Part shown: positions 1 to 5,365 of the stretch, in pieces
Layout of the letters: each line of letters begins with the position of its first letter
Position numbering within the stretch: the first letter of the stretch is position 1
Source: Terriglobales bacterium
GTDB taxonomy: Bacteria; Acidobacteriota; Terriglobia; Terriglobales; Acidobacteriaceae
Direction of reading: 5' to 3'
DNA length: 6,749 nt
NCBI GenBank assembly: GCA_015655365.1
Contig: JAATFE010000435.1
Coordinates: 1 to 6,749 of the forward strand
Position numbers and translations under genes: made by a program
The notes under the pieces: generated by a model
The model's input: only the letters and a program-made list of their open reading frames with translations
What the model was told of the DNA's origin: nothing
Database searches by the model: none

Positions 1-191
1 GCGTCTTCGCTGGCCCAACGGTCGATGGTGAGGTAATTGCCGGGGATGTAGGCGTCGCGCAACAGCTCGGTTCCCTGGTACTCGGAGGAGGTGCGGAAGA
101 GCCCGGCCCAGGCGCCCTCCGGCCCGTAGGCGGCTTCAAAAGGGGCGACCTTCTCTTCAGCAATCTCGAACTGCCAAACGACGACAAACAT
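1..191 (-). CDS. ABM-like small protein, N-terminal part (cut by window edge)
   Basis: The first 63 residues of a minus-strand protein are visible, beginning MFVVVWQFEIAEEKVAPFEA; the rest lies beyond position 1. The short hydrophobic strand, then the acidic 'EIAEEKVAPFEAAYGPEGAW' helix, then 'LLRDAYIPGNYLTIDRWAS' resemble the ferredoxin-like fold of ABM proteins, usually about 100 residues, which act as small oxygenases or heme or ligand-binding dimers. The ATG at 191 is supported by GGAG (198-201) six bases upstream. No catalytic residue can be judged from this fragment, so a specific reaction cannot be given. The next gene upstream on the same strand ends at 415, leaving about 220 bp between them, so co-transcription is uncertain. 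The family call is from memory of sequence style and is moderately sure; the reading frame itself is convincing. Confidence 0.7.
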   Translation of the reverse strand, partial: MFVVVWQFEIAEEKVAPFEAAYGPEGAWAGLFRTSSEYQGTELLRDAYIPGNYLTIDRWASED

Positions 192-308
192 GCGGGGCTC
201 CGATTCTGTCTTTATGGTAGCGCAGGGGCGCCGGATGCGCCGATGATGCGACGGGCAAATGCTGCGGAATCAGATGCGGGCGGGCGGGTCGGCAATGCGG
301 GTGAGAAC

Positions 309-340
309 CATAAAAAGCTTATAAAGAACTATCGATATCC
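309..340. promoter_or_regulatory. AT-rich island in the gap upstream of the ABM-like gene
   Basis: In an otherwise GC-rich gap (192-414), positions 309-340 are strikingly AT-rich and include TTATAA-type hexamers on both strands and the palindrome ATCGAT. It lies about 120 bp upstream of the minus-strand gene starting at 191, so it may hold that gene's promoter. I could not pair a good -35 with a good -10 at normal spacing, so no exact promoter is called. Confidence 0.25.
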
Positions 341-369
341 CACCTTAACCGCAAAATGCTGCGATGAAG

Positions 370-402
370 GCGGGGCACCCGCAGCGGTGGCCGCCACCCG
401 CT
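370..402 (-). terminator. Two adjacent GC-rich hairpins after the small membrane-protein gene
   Basis: Just past the stop codon at 415, the minus-strand transcript can form two consecutive hairpins. The first is at 383-402, an 8-bp stem with one bulged G and a CGG loop. The second is at 370-382, GCGGG and CCCGC arms with a 3-base loop. There is no run of U after either, so this is not a classical intrinsic terminator. It could be a U-less terminator or a 3'-end stabilising structure. Confidence 0.4.
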
Positions 403-414
403 GCTGTGGCGATC

Positions 415-711
415 TTACTGGTGCATCTTGGCACGGAACCAGACGATGCCGAAGACCGGCAGCGCCACGATCAGCACCAGCAAACCGGCAGGAAACCCGA
501 CGTAGCGGTAGCTGACGGCAAAGTCGACCGCGTGATGGCCGATCAGGTTCCACCCGAGCAGGCAGAAGATGGCGATGGTGGTGGCGGCGAAGAAGGTGAA
601 GAAAGCGGCCGCAAAGGCCAGCAAAAGGCCGCTGAAGAGGCCGAAGCCCTCGAGCGGGAAACCCAGAATCGTTCCCCCGCCAAACCGCCGAGTCTTTGCG
701 GATTCCGTCAT
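415..711 (-). CDS. Small two-helix membrane protein of unknown function
   Basis: A 98-residue protein starting MTESAKTRRFGGGTILGFPL. A short basic, polar N-terminus is followed by a long hydrophobic stretch (about residues 25-53, rich in Phe, Ala and Leu), a hydrophilic loop containing GHHAVDFAVSYRY (about 58-70), and a second hydrophobic segment (about 71-93) ending in a basic tail (RAKMHQ). This predicts two membrane helices. I chose the ATG at 711 because GAGGG stands about nine bases upstream. An in-frame ATG at 744 would add 11 residues but has no visible ribosome binding site. It is divergent from the gene at 860, with a 148-bp shared upstream region. I do not recognise a functional family; the paired His residues in the loop are worth noting but do not define a role. 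Confidence 0.6.
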   Translation of the reverse strand: MTESAKTRRFGGGTILGFPLEGFGLFSGLLLAFAAAFFTFFAATTIAIFCLLGWNLIGHHAVDFAVSYRYVGFPAGLLVLIVALPVFGIVWFRAKMHQ

Positions 712-790
712 CGTTTTGACCCTCGTCGTCGACAACACGACCATGGACGAAGTAACTCGAAAGTCCGCCCCTCAGCCGGCGCAGCCATCG

Positions 791-850
791 GGCCGAAGCG
801 GCCTTGCACAAATTAGGACGGGACGCACGTGCACGGTCATGCCTTAGAAT
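791..850 (+). promoter_or_regulatory. Divergent intergenic region with palindromes and a TAGAAT -10-like hexamer
   Basis: Between the divergent genes starting at 711 (minus) and 860 (plus) lie a 5-bp hairpin GGCCG-AAG-CGGCC (791-803), the overlapping palindromes GCACGTGC (825-832) and CGTGCACG (828-835), and TAGAAT (845-850). TAGAAT differs from the -10 consensus by one base and would place the transcription start at or very near the ATG at 860, implying a leaderless or nearly leaderless mRNA. No matching -35 is visible, so the promoter call is weak. Confidence 0.3.
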
Positions 851-859
851 ACAGATTCA

Positions 860-1609
860 ATGTCGAGCAGCGTACAAATCGAACTTTGGCCCGCGGAAAA
901 GGTTGCCGCGCACGTGACCGTAGCCGAGGCCGCCAACGGAATCCACTTTGGCGCGTGGGGCGAAACCCGCGTCTCCGAGACGGATCTGGAGCGGCTGGTG
1001 GGCGCCGTGCCGGCCACGCTTTCAGCCGCGCTAGCCAGCCGCGCCTATTACTTTGTGCCCCTGGCCATTGGCGATACCGGCGAAACCCTGATCGCTCCCG
1101 GCTATACGGTCGACTTGGGCGACCGCGCCATCTGCCATCGCAACACCACCTTCGGCACTACCGAGGCGGTGTTTCTCTCTACCCGTCTGGTGGAAGACCG
1201 CTTCGGCCTGGCCTTCGAGTTCTTCATCAACGTGGCCCACAATTTTGTGGAGGTTGCGGGCGTGCCGGAAAGCTTCTCGTCTCTGATCTGGTCGCAGGCC
1301 GAGGCTCAGGTCCGCGGCGAAACCAGCCAGGACGCCTGGGAGACCCGCCGCCGCGCTCAAGACATCCGCGCCGGCCAAAAGGCCATCGACGAGCGTTCGC
1401 GCAACAGCTATTTCGAGTCCACTTTCTCCGATTCGCTGGCCGTCTATATGCTGGCGCTGGCGGTGGATTTCGACTACCACGACCTGCGCGAGCGGGAGTA
1501 TCCCCTGCTGGCTGCCCCGGCCCTGGCCGAACGCCTGCGTCTTGTGGCGAGCCTCTTCCCTGCCAACACCGGATACGAGTTCCAGATCCTTTACCGGCGC
1601 AAGGGCTAG
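860..1609 (+). CDS. Unassigned 249-residue soluble protein
   Basis: A 249-residue protein starting MSSSVQIELWPAEKVAAHVT, the only plus-strand gene I accept. It has no signal peptide and no membrane helix. Visible segments are an N-terminal mixed region (1-60), a Thr/Phe-rich middle (AICHRNTTFGTTEAVFLSTR, 90-109), a hydrophobic helix containing FEFFINVAHNF (119-129), a charged helical linker (147-180), and a helix RNSYFESTFSDSLAVYMLAL (181-200) followed by DFDYHDLREREYPLL. The last part looks like a conserved core, but I know no family for it. Codon use is strongly GC3-biased, as expected of a real gene here, and the antisense frames over it lack recognisable proteins. No Shine-Dalgarno sequence is visible before the ATG. 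Its TAG stop overlaps the stop of the converging antitoxin gene within CTAG. Confidence 0.75.
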   Translation: MSSSVQIELWPAEKVAAHVTVAEAANGIHFGAWGETRVSETDLERLVGAVPATLSAALASRAYYFVPLAIGDTGETLIAPGYTVDLGDRAICHRNTTFGTTEAVFLSTRLVEDRFGLAFEFFINVAHNFVEVAGVPESFSSLIWSQAEAQVRGETSQDAWETRRRAQDIRAGQKAIDERSRNSYFESTFSDSLAVYMLALAVDFDYHDLREREYPLLAAPALAERLRLVASLFPANTGYEFQILYRRKG

Positions 1610-1890
1610 ATCAGTTCCAAGCGAACCCGGCGGCCGATGGCGGCAGCAGCCCGCTGCACGGTATCGAGTTGGACCTTGTCGTTGTTCGGGTCCAACAACC
1701 GATCCAGATGTGCGCGGCTGGTTCCCATGCGACGCGCCATCTCGACCTTGGTGATGCCCTCGTCGCTCATGGCCTTTTCCACCTGCCATGCCAGGACCCG
1801 CTTGACGGCAAAGTTGGTCGCGTCCTCAAGCATGCCCTCTTCCCGTAGAAAATCGTCCAGGGTTGAGCCAATATGTGGATTGTCGCTCAT
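1606..1890 (-). CDS. HigA-like helix-turn-helix antitoxin (XRE family)
   Basis: A 94-residue protein starting MSDNPHIGSTLDDFLREEGM. Residues about 48-70 (KVEMARRMGTSRAHLDRLLD) form a lambda-repressor-type helix-turn-helix, followed by DTVQRAAAAIGRRVRLEL, the usual end of small XRE antitoxins that pair with Gp49-type toxins. The family neutralises its toxin by direct binding and represses its own operon. The N-terminal 45 residues (acidic, helical) probably provide the toxin or dimer contact, by inference. Its ATG overlaps the toxin stop as ATGA (1887-1890), and a perfect Shine-Dalgarno lies six bases upstream inside the toxin gene, so it is translationally coupled and well expressed. Toxin-first order matches higBA systems. 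The likely DNA target is the inverted repeat at 2260-2277. Confidence 0.9.
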   Translation of the reverse strand: MSDNPHIGSTLDDFLREEGMLEDATNFAVKRVLAWQVEKAMSDEGITKVEMARRMGTSRAHLDRLLDPNNDKVQLDTVQRAAAAIGRRVRLELI

Positions 1891-2237
1891 GAACAGACCT
1901 CCTTTTGCCGCGCTCGCGCCAATTCCAATTCCGATTGCGGTGTCTTCTGCGTCTTCTTGATGAAGCCGTGAAGCAAGACCATGCGGCCTTGCGCGGCACA
2001 GAAAAGCACGCGCACTATGCGATTACCCGAGAGGCCGCTGCGAAGTTCCCAGAGCCCGCCGCCAAGAAGGCGGCAGAGCGGCATCCCGACCGGCCAACCC
2101 AGTTCAACCAGACGAAGATCCCGGCCAAGAACTTGCCGGTCTTCGACTGTCAGACGCCTCAGCCAATCGCGAACCGGCTCGGTCCCCGCGTGTGAGCGGT
2201 AGAAGTGGACGATCAGCTTCTTGGCGTCTTCGTTCAA
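1887..2237 (-). CDS. Gp49/HigB-like toxin of the RelE superfamily
   Basis: A 116-residue protein with the standard order of phage-derived Gp49-like (DUF891) toxins: FYRSHAGTEPVRDWLRRL near the N-terminus, GMPLCRLLGGGLWELR (51-66), RIVRVLFC (73-80) and the signature LLHGFIKKTQKTPQSELELA (88-107). Members are generally ribosome-dependent mRNA endonucleases that stop growth when not held by the antitoxin. The basic KKTQK segment and Arg66 and Arg76 are where RelE-fold enzymes carry active-site or RNA-contacting residues. The start must be TTG at 2237: a TGA lies in frame seven codons upstream and the first ATG downstream would remove the N-terminal motif. GAGG sits eight bases before the TTG. 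All key family motifs are intact, so it is probably functional. It overlaps the antitoxin start by four bases. Confidence 0.9.
   Translation of the reverse strand: MNEDAKKLIVHFYRSHAGTEPVRDWLRRLTVEDRQVLGRDLRLVELGWPVGMPLCRLLGGGLWELRSGLSGNRIVRVLFCAAQGRMVLLHGFIKKTQKTPQSELELARARQKEVCS
1897..1904 (-). promoter_or_regulatory. Perfect Shine-Dalgarno for the antitoxin, inside the toxin gene
   Basis: AAGGAGGT, the full consensus ribosome binding site, lies six bases before the antitoxin ATG and is made from the toxin's final codons (Lys-Glu-Val). It contrasts with the toxin's own TTG start and ordinary GAGG site, which should favour antitoxin over toxin synthesis from the shared mRNA. Confidence 0.85.
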
Positions 2238-2257
2238 CGCTCGAGCCTCTCCAATTC

Positions 2258-2286
2258 AATGTACCTTAAAAGGTACACAAAGGCAA
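2258..2286 (-). promoter_or_regulatory. Promoter of the toxin-antitoxin operon
   Basis: On the minus strand, TTGCCT (2281-2286) and TACATT (2258-2263) are separated by exactly 17 bp, and each matches four of six sigma-70 consensus bases. Transcription would start near 2250, about 13 bases before the toxin TTG, leaving a very short leader that still includes GAGAGG. The operator palindrome fills most of the spacer and overlaps the -10. Confidence 0.65.
2260..2277. promoter_or_regulatory. Perfect inverted repeat, probable antitoxin operator
   Basis: TGTACCTT-AA-AAGGTACA consists of two perfect 8-bp arms with a 2-bp spacer. Because it covers the -35 to -10 spacer and part of the -10 of the toxin-antitoxin promoter, binding by a dimeric HigA-like protein would block RNA polymerase. 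A possible extra half-site, GGTAC, lies at 2297-2301. The repeat is AT-rich in the middle and lacks a following U run on either strand, so an operator fits better than a terminator. Confidence 0.75.
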
Positions 2287-2317
2287 GTGGTGCGACGGTA
2301 CTTTTTGGAGTTGGGTC

Positions 2318-3622
2318 CTATGCGGTTTCCGCGTTGTAGGCGATCCGTCCTTCGCTGATCGTCCAGCGGACTTTGCCTTGTATCGTCCAACCGTCGAAGG
2401 GCGTGTTTCTGGACTTCGACTTGGACTCGGCGGCACGGTAGGTCCACTCGGCCTTGGGGTCGAAGACGACCATGTCGGCAAAGCTGCCCACGGCCAGGGA
2501 GCCGCGGCCCTTGAGGCCCAGCAGAGCCGCCGGCTGGGCGCTGAGCAGGCTCAGGACGCGGCCGAGGGGCATCTTCCACTCGCGATGGAGCCAGCGCAGC
2601 GAGAGGCCCAAGGCGGTTTCAAGGCCGATGATGCCGTTGGGCGCGTTCTCGAACTCGACTTCCTTCTCGTGGATAGCGTGAGGCGCGTGGTCGGTGGCGA
2701 TGGCGTCCACCACGCCGTCCAAAATGGCCTCGATCATGGCGTCGCGGTCGGCGGCAGAGCGCAGGGGCGGGCACATTTTGGCGTTGGTGTTATAGAGGCC
2801 CACATGCTCCTCGGTGAGGAGGAAGTGGTGCGGAGCCACTTCGCAGGTGACGCGCAGTCCGCTGCGCCGCGCTTGGCGGACGGCAGCCAGAGCCGCGGCA
2901 GTGGAGATGTGCGCAATGTGGAGATGGACGCGGGTGTCGCGCAGTTCGGTAACCAGGCGAATATCGCGCTCGACAATGCTGGACTCGGCTTCCGCGGGCA
3001 TGCCGCGCAGACCGAGTTTGAAGGCCATGGGACCGGCGTTCATGCTGGCGCCCTGGGTCATGCGCGTGTCTTCGGCGTGCTGGATGACGCTCAAGCCCAC
3101 GCGCGCCGCCGCGGCCAGGGTCTCGCGCATGACGCCGTCTTTGAGGATCGGCTTGCCGTCGTCGCTGACAGCCACGGCTCCGGCTGCCTTGAGGGCGGCA
3201 AAGTCGTTGATCGCATCGCCCTTCGAGCCGCGCGTCGCCGCGGCGATGGGAAAGACGCGAATGGCAGCGCCGCGCTCGGGCGACAGCATCCAGCGGGTGG
3301 TCTCTGGAGAGTCGTTTACCGGCGCGGTGTTGGGCATGGCCGCAACCGAGGTGAATCCGCCCGCGGCTGCTGCCCTTGTGCCGCTGGCAATGGTTTCTTT
3401 GTAGCCCTGGCCGGGCTCGCGCAGATGCACGTGAATGTCGACCAGTCCCGGTGCCAGGGTCAAGCCGGTGGCGTCCAGAGATTCGGCTCCATTGGCCAGC
3501 TTGAGCTTGCCTGGAGCGGCGATTTCGGCCACCTTGCCATCCTTGAGCAACACATCCTTCAAGCCGTCGACGCCGCCTGCGGGATCCACCAGGTAGCCTC
3601 CGCGAATCACCAGTGCCGTCAT
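2318..3622 (-). CDS. pyrC: Dihydroorotase (class I)
   Basis: A 434-residue amidohydrolase that closes N-carbamoyl-L-aspartate to dihydroorotate, the third step of de novo UMP synthesis, in the cytoplasm. Length and sequence fit class I bacterial dihydroorotases (about 425-430 residues). Visible metal-site elements are VDIHVHLREPG with His64 and His66; SDDG with Asp154/Asp155 (the bridging Asp of this class); His182 in VIQHAED; HIAHIS with His238; and ATDHAPH with Asp311. MPNTAPVND (96-104) is the usual substrate-side motif. The ATG at 3622 overlaps the pyrB stop (ATGA), and GGGAGG lies six bases upstream within pyrB, so translation is coupled. All catalytic residues are present. No terminator is seen in the 80 bp before the toxin gene downstream. 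Confidence 0.96.
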   Translation of the reverse strand: MTALVIRGGYLVDPAGGVDGLKDVLLKDGKVAEIAAPGKLKLANGAESLDATGLTLAPGLVDIHVHLREPGQGYKETIASGTRAAAAGGFTSVAAMPNTAPVNDSPETTRWMLSPERGAAIRVFPIAAATRGSKGDAINDFAALKAAGAVAVSDDGKPILKDGVMRETLAAAARVGLSVIQHAEDTRMTQGASMNAGPMAFKLGLRGMPAEAESSIVERDIRLVTELRDTRVHLHIAHISTAAALAAVRQARRSGLRVTCEVAPHHFLLTEEHVGLYNTNAKMCPPLRSAADRDAMIEAILDGVVDAIATDHAPHAIHEKEVEFENAPNGIIGLETALGLSLRWLHREWKMPLGRVLSLLSAQPAALLGLKGRGSLAVGSFADMVVFDPKAEWTYRAAESKSKSRNTPFDGWTIQGKVRWTISEGRIAYNAETA

Positions 3623-4647
3623 GCGCGGCCTCCCTCTTGCAATGCCGCTGTCAGCGCGCGTTCCACCACCGCCATGCGAATGGCGACGCCGTGCCGTACC
3701 TGTTCCAGAATCACCGACTGCGGCCCGTCGGCCACCTCGGCGGTCAGCTCCAGGCCGCGGATGATGGGGCCGGGATGCAGCACCAAGGCCGCAGGGGCGT
3801 GTGCCGCCAGCCGCTGGGGAGTGAGTTGGTAGCGCGTTTTGTACTCTTCGAGATCGACCTGCAAACCGGCTAGGCGCTCGGCCTGGATGCGCAGCATCAT
3901 GACCGCCTGCGACAGGCGAAGCGCGGCCTCGAAATCCCGCTCGACAGAGATTCCCGGACCGGCATTGGCGGCGAGCTCAGGCAACAGTTCCCTGGGGCCG
4001 CACAGGATCACGCGCGCGCCCAGACGAGGCAGCAGCAGCATGTTGGAGCGGGCGACGCGGCTGTGCAGAATGTCGCCCACAATGCTCACAGTGACGCCGG
4101 CCAGCGTATCGGCGGTTACCGTCTCAAGCCCAGGCCGCAGGTGCGCCAGCAGGGCGCGCAGGTCCAGCAGCGCCTGGGTGGGATGCTGATGCATCCCGTC
4201 GCCGGCGTTGAGAATCGGCAGGCGGGTCACATCCTCCAGCAGCCACGAGGCGCCGGAGGAGTTATGGCGCAAAATAATCGCCTCCGCTCCCAGTGCCTTC
4301 AGCGTCAGGCCGGTGTCTTTCAGCGACTCGCCCTTTTCGATGCTCGAGGAGAGGCTCGACACCAGCGTGGTATCGGCGCCCAGGCCCTTGGCGGCCAGCT
4401 CGAAGCTGGTGCGGGTGCGCGTCGAGGACTCGTAAAAGAGCAGCGCCACGCGCCGTTTGGCCAGGATGCGGGTCCGGACCAGCGGGTCTTCGTTTTCGAG
4501 AGCCGTGGCGCGGGTGAGAATGCGGCTCACGCCCTCCAAGCTCAGGTCCTCCACCGAAAGAAGCGATCCGGGGTTGTGTGGGAACGGGGAGGCAGCGACG
4601 GGAGGCGTGTTCAACTGGCGGCGAACGGGGAGTGCGGTCAGGTTCAT
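3619..4647 (-). CDS. pyrB: Aspartate carbamoyltransferase catalytic subunit
   Basis: A 342-residue enzyme that joins carbamoyl phosphate and aspartate to form N-carbamoyl-L-aspartate, the second step of UMP synthesis. Carbamoyl-phosphate motif FYESSTRTRTSFE (71-83), the SSSIEKGESLKDT loop with Lys106, RHNSSGAS (127-134), NAGDGMHQHPTQALLDL (147-163) and GDILHSRVARSN (191-202) are all present. The C-terminal motif reads HPGPIIRGLE (291-300), with Ile where many relatives have Asn before Arg-Gly. About 25 extra N-terminal residues make it longer than the usual ~310. The ATG at 4647 lacks a clear Shine-Dalgarno; an in-frame GTG at 4668 with GGAG four bases before it would add seven residues and remains possible. 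No pyrI follows, and the stop overlaps pyrC by four bases, as in pyrB-pyrC operons outside the enterobacteria. Confidence 0.95.
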   Translation of the reverse strand: MNLTALPVRRQLNTPPVAASPFPHNPGSLLSVEDLSLEGVSRILTRATALENEDPLVRTRILAKRRVALLFYESSTRTRTSFELAAKGLGADTTLVSSLSSSIEKGESLKDTGLTLKALGAEAIILRHNSSGASWLLEDVTRLPILNAGDGMHQHPTQALLDLRALLAHLRPGLETVTADTLAGVTVSIVGDILHSRVARSNMLLLPRLGARVILCGPRELLPELAANAGPGISVERDFEAALRLSQAVMMLRIQAERLAGLQVDLEEYKTRYQLTPQRLAAHAPAALVLHPGPIIRGLELTAEVADGPQSVILEQVRHGVAIRMAVVERALTAALQEGGRA

Positions 4648-4659
4648 GCGAGGTCTACA

Positions 4660-4678
4660 CCGGAGCACCGGGCTCCGG
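4660..4678 (-). promoter_or_regulatory. 7-bp hairpin immediately before the pyrB start
   Basis: The transcript can pair CCGGAGC with GCTCCGG around a 5-base loop, ending 12 bases before the pyrB ATG. The only GGAG upstream of pyrB is inside the 5' arm, and an alternative GTG start (4666-4668) begins at the loop edge. Folding would therefore hide the translation signals. No U run follows, so this is not a standard terminator. Confidence 0.55.
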
Positions 4679-4703
4679 TCCGGTTTGAGAGTATCAGCTT
4701 CAA

Positions 4704-4740
4704 GCCTCCAGCTTCTGACAAAATGCCAGAAGCCGGAAGC
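4704..4740 (-). promoter_or_regulatory. 17-bp hairpin in the pyrR-pyrB gap
   Basis: In the minus-strand RNA, 17 consecutive positions of one arm (4724-4740) pair with the other (4704-4720) around a UUU loop. Fourteen pairs are Watson-Crick and three are G-U, with no bulge. The stem fills about a third of the 104-bp gap. The bases after it (UUGAAGCUGAUACUC) contain no U tract, so it is not an intrinsic terminator. It may be a PyrR-responsive element, a processing or stability structure, or a dispersed palindromic repeat. Confidence 0.65.
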
Positions 4741-4751
4741 AGCGTCTACTA

Positions 4752-5321
4752 CTAGTCTTCCCGCTCGACGAGCAAAACCTGCTCGTCGTGGTCGATCTCC
4801 TGAAACTTGACTTCGATGATTTCGCGGCTGCTGGTGGGCACCCGGCGACCGATATAGGTGGCCTCGACCGGCAACTCGCGATGGCCGCGATCGATCAGCA
4901 CGGCCAGTTGCACACGGCGCGGGCGGCCGTGGTCGAACAAGGCGTCCAGAGCGGCGCGCACCGTGCGGCCAGTGTAGAGCACGTCGTCGCACAGCACCAC
5001 GTCGCGGCCCTCGATGTCGAAACCGATGGCTCCTGGCGTCACGATGGGACGAGTCCCGGCGGTGCTCAGGTCGTCGCGGTAGAACTTGATGTCGAGCATA
5101 CCGGTATCCACGGGGTGCTTCTCGATGCCCGAGATCAGTTTGCCCAGCCGCTCGGCCAGGGGAATACCCCGGCGCTTGATGCCTACCAGCGCCAAATCGG
5201 TGCTGCCGTTGCTCTTTTCAACAATCTCGTGGGCCAGGCGCACCAGGGTGCGCTCGATTTCCGAGGCCGACATCAGCCTGCTTTTGATGCGCAGACTGGG
5301 TTGTTCTTTGGTTTCGCTCAT
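4752..5321 (-). CDS. pyrR: PyrR, pyr-operon RNA-binding regulator / uracil phosphoribosyltransferase-like
   Basis: A 189-residue protein of the PyrR family (usually about 180), starting MSETKEQPSLRIKSRL. PyrR binds pyr mRNA when UMP/UTP is high and lowers expression of the pyr genes; many members also have uracil phosphoribosyltransferase activity. Family landmarks are LALVGIKRRGIPLAERL (43-59), DIKFYRDDLS (77-86), the PRPP-binding loop VVLCDDVLYTGRTVRAAL (108-125), RRVQLAVLIDRGHRELPVEA (135-154) and YIGRRVPTS (156-164). All are intact. I chose ATG 5321, preceded by GAAAGAG, because it gives the family's normal N-terminal length; an internal Met at residue 17 would be too short, and upstream extension to 5393 runs into leader sequence. 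It is the first gene of the pyr cluster, and its leader carries a PyrR-box-like sequence, suggesting autoregulation. Confidence 0.95.
   Translation of the reverse strand: MSETKEQPSLRIKSRLMSASEIERTLVRLAHEIVEKSNGSTDLALVGIKRRGIPLAERLGKLISGIEKHPVDTGMLDIKFYRDDLSTAGTRPIVTPGAIGFDIEGRDVVLCDDVLYTGRTVRAALDALFDHGRPRRVQLAVLIDRGHRELPVEATYIGRRVPTSSREIIEVKFQEIDHDEQVLLVERED
4766..4788 (-). promoter_or_regulatory. 9-bp perfect hairpin within the last codons of pyrR
   Basis: CGACGAGCA and TGCTCGTCG are perfect complements around a 5-base loop, ending 12 bases before the pyrR stop codon. It encodes the Asp-Glu-Gln-Val-Leu-Leu-Val-Glu tail, so it may be incidental to codon choice. It stands only 25 bp from the intergenic 17-bp hairpin, and the two could act together on the mRNA. 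Confidence 0.45.
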
Positions 5322-5344
5322 ATAAACTCTTTCGCCGCTTGTCT

Positions 5345-5354
5345 CTCGCAGGAT
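5345..5354 (-). promoter_or_regulatory. PyrR-binding-loop-like sequence upstream of pyrR
   Basis: The RNA reads AUCCUGCGAG, which fits RUCCNGNGAG, the core of the Bacillus PyrR-binding consensus ARUCCNGNGAGGYU (recalled from memory). The flanking A and the final GYU do not match, so 8 of the 12 informative positions agree, and the usual upper stem is not clearly formed. Its place 23 bases before the pyrR ATG suits translational control of the kind known in mycobacteria. Confidence 0.45.
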
Positions 5355-5365
5355 GATACGAGGGG

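Noticed and set aside
1031..1789. A 252-codon minus-strand open frame opposite the 860-1609 gene
   Set aside because: It overlaps the antitoxin frame and the plus-strand gene, with shadow-like composition and no motif.
829..1848. A 339-codon plus-strand open frame overlapping the 249-residue gene
   Set aside because: It is Arg/Gly/Pro-rich as typical of shadow frames, and runs across both the 860-1609 gene and the opposing antitoxin.
2260..2277. The TGTACCTT/AAGGTACA repeat as a terminator for pyrC
   Set aside because: The stem is AT-rich, its spacer is only two bases, and no U run follows; its placement over a promoter fits an operator better.
2378..3832. A 484-codon plus-strand open frame opposite pyrC
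   Set aside because: It is antisense to a fully intact dihydroorotase, shows no recognisable motif, and long antisense frames are expected in GC-rich DNA.
4704..4715. GGAGGCUU in the pyrR-pyrB gap as a second PyrR-binding consensus
   Set aside because: Only the GAGGCU end matches; the UCCNG half is absent and the segment is part of the 17-bp hairpin.
4063..4755. A 230-codon plus-strand open frame opposite pyrB
   Set aside because: It is Gln/Gly/Arg-rich shadow sequence antisense to intact pyrB.
4648..4992. N-terminal extension of the pyrB frame up to 4992
   Set aside because: It would overlap pyrR by some 240 bases, and the extra residues are Arg-rich with no match to aspartate carbamoyltransferases.
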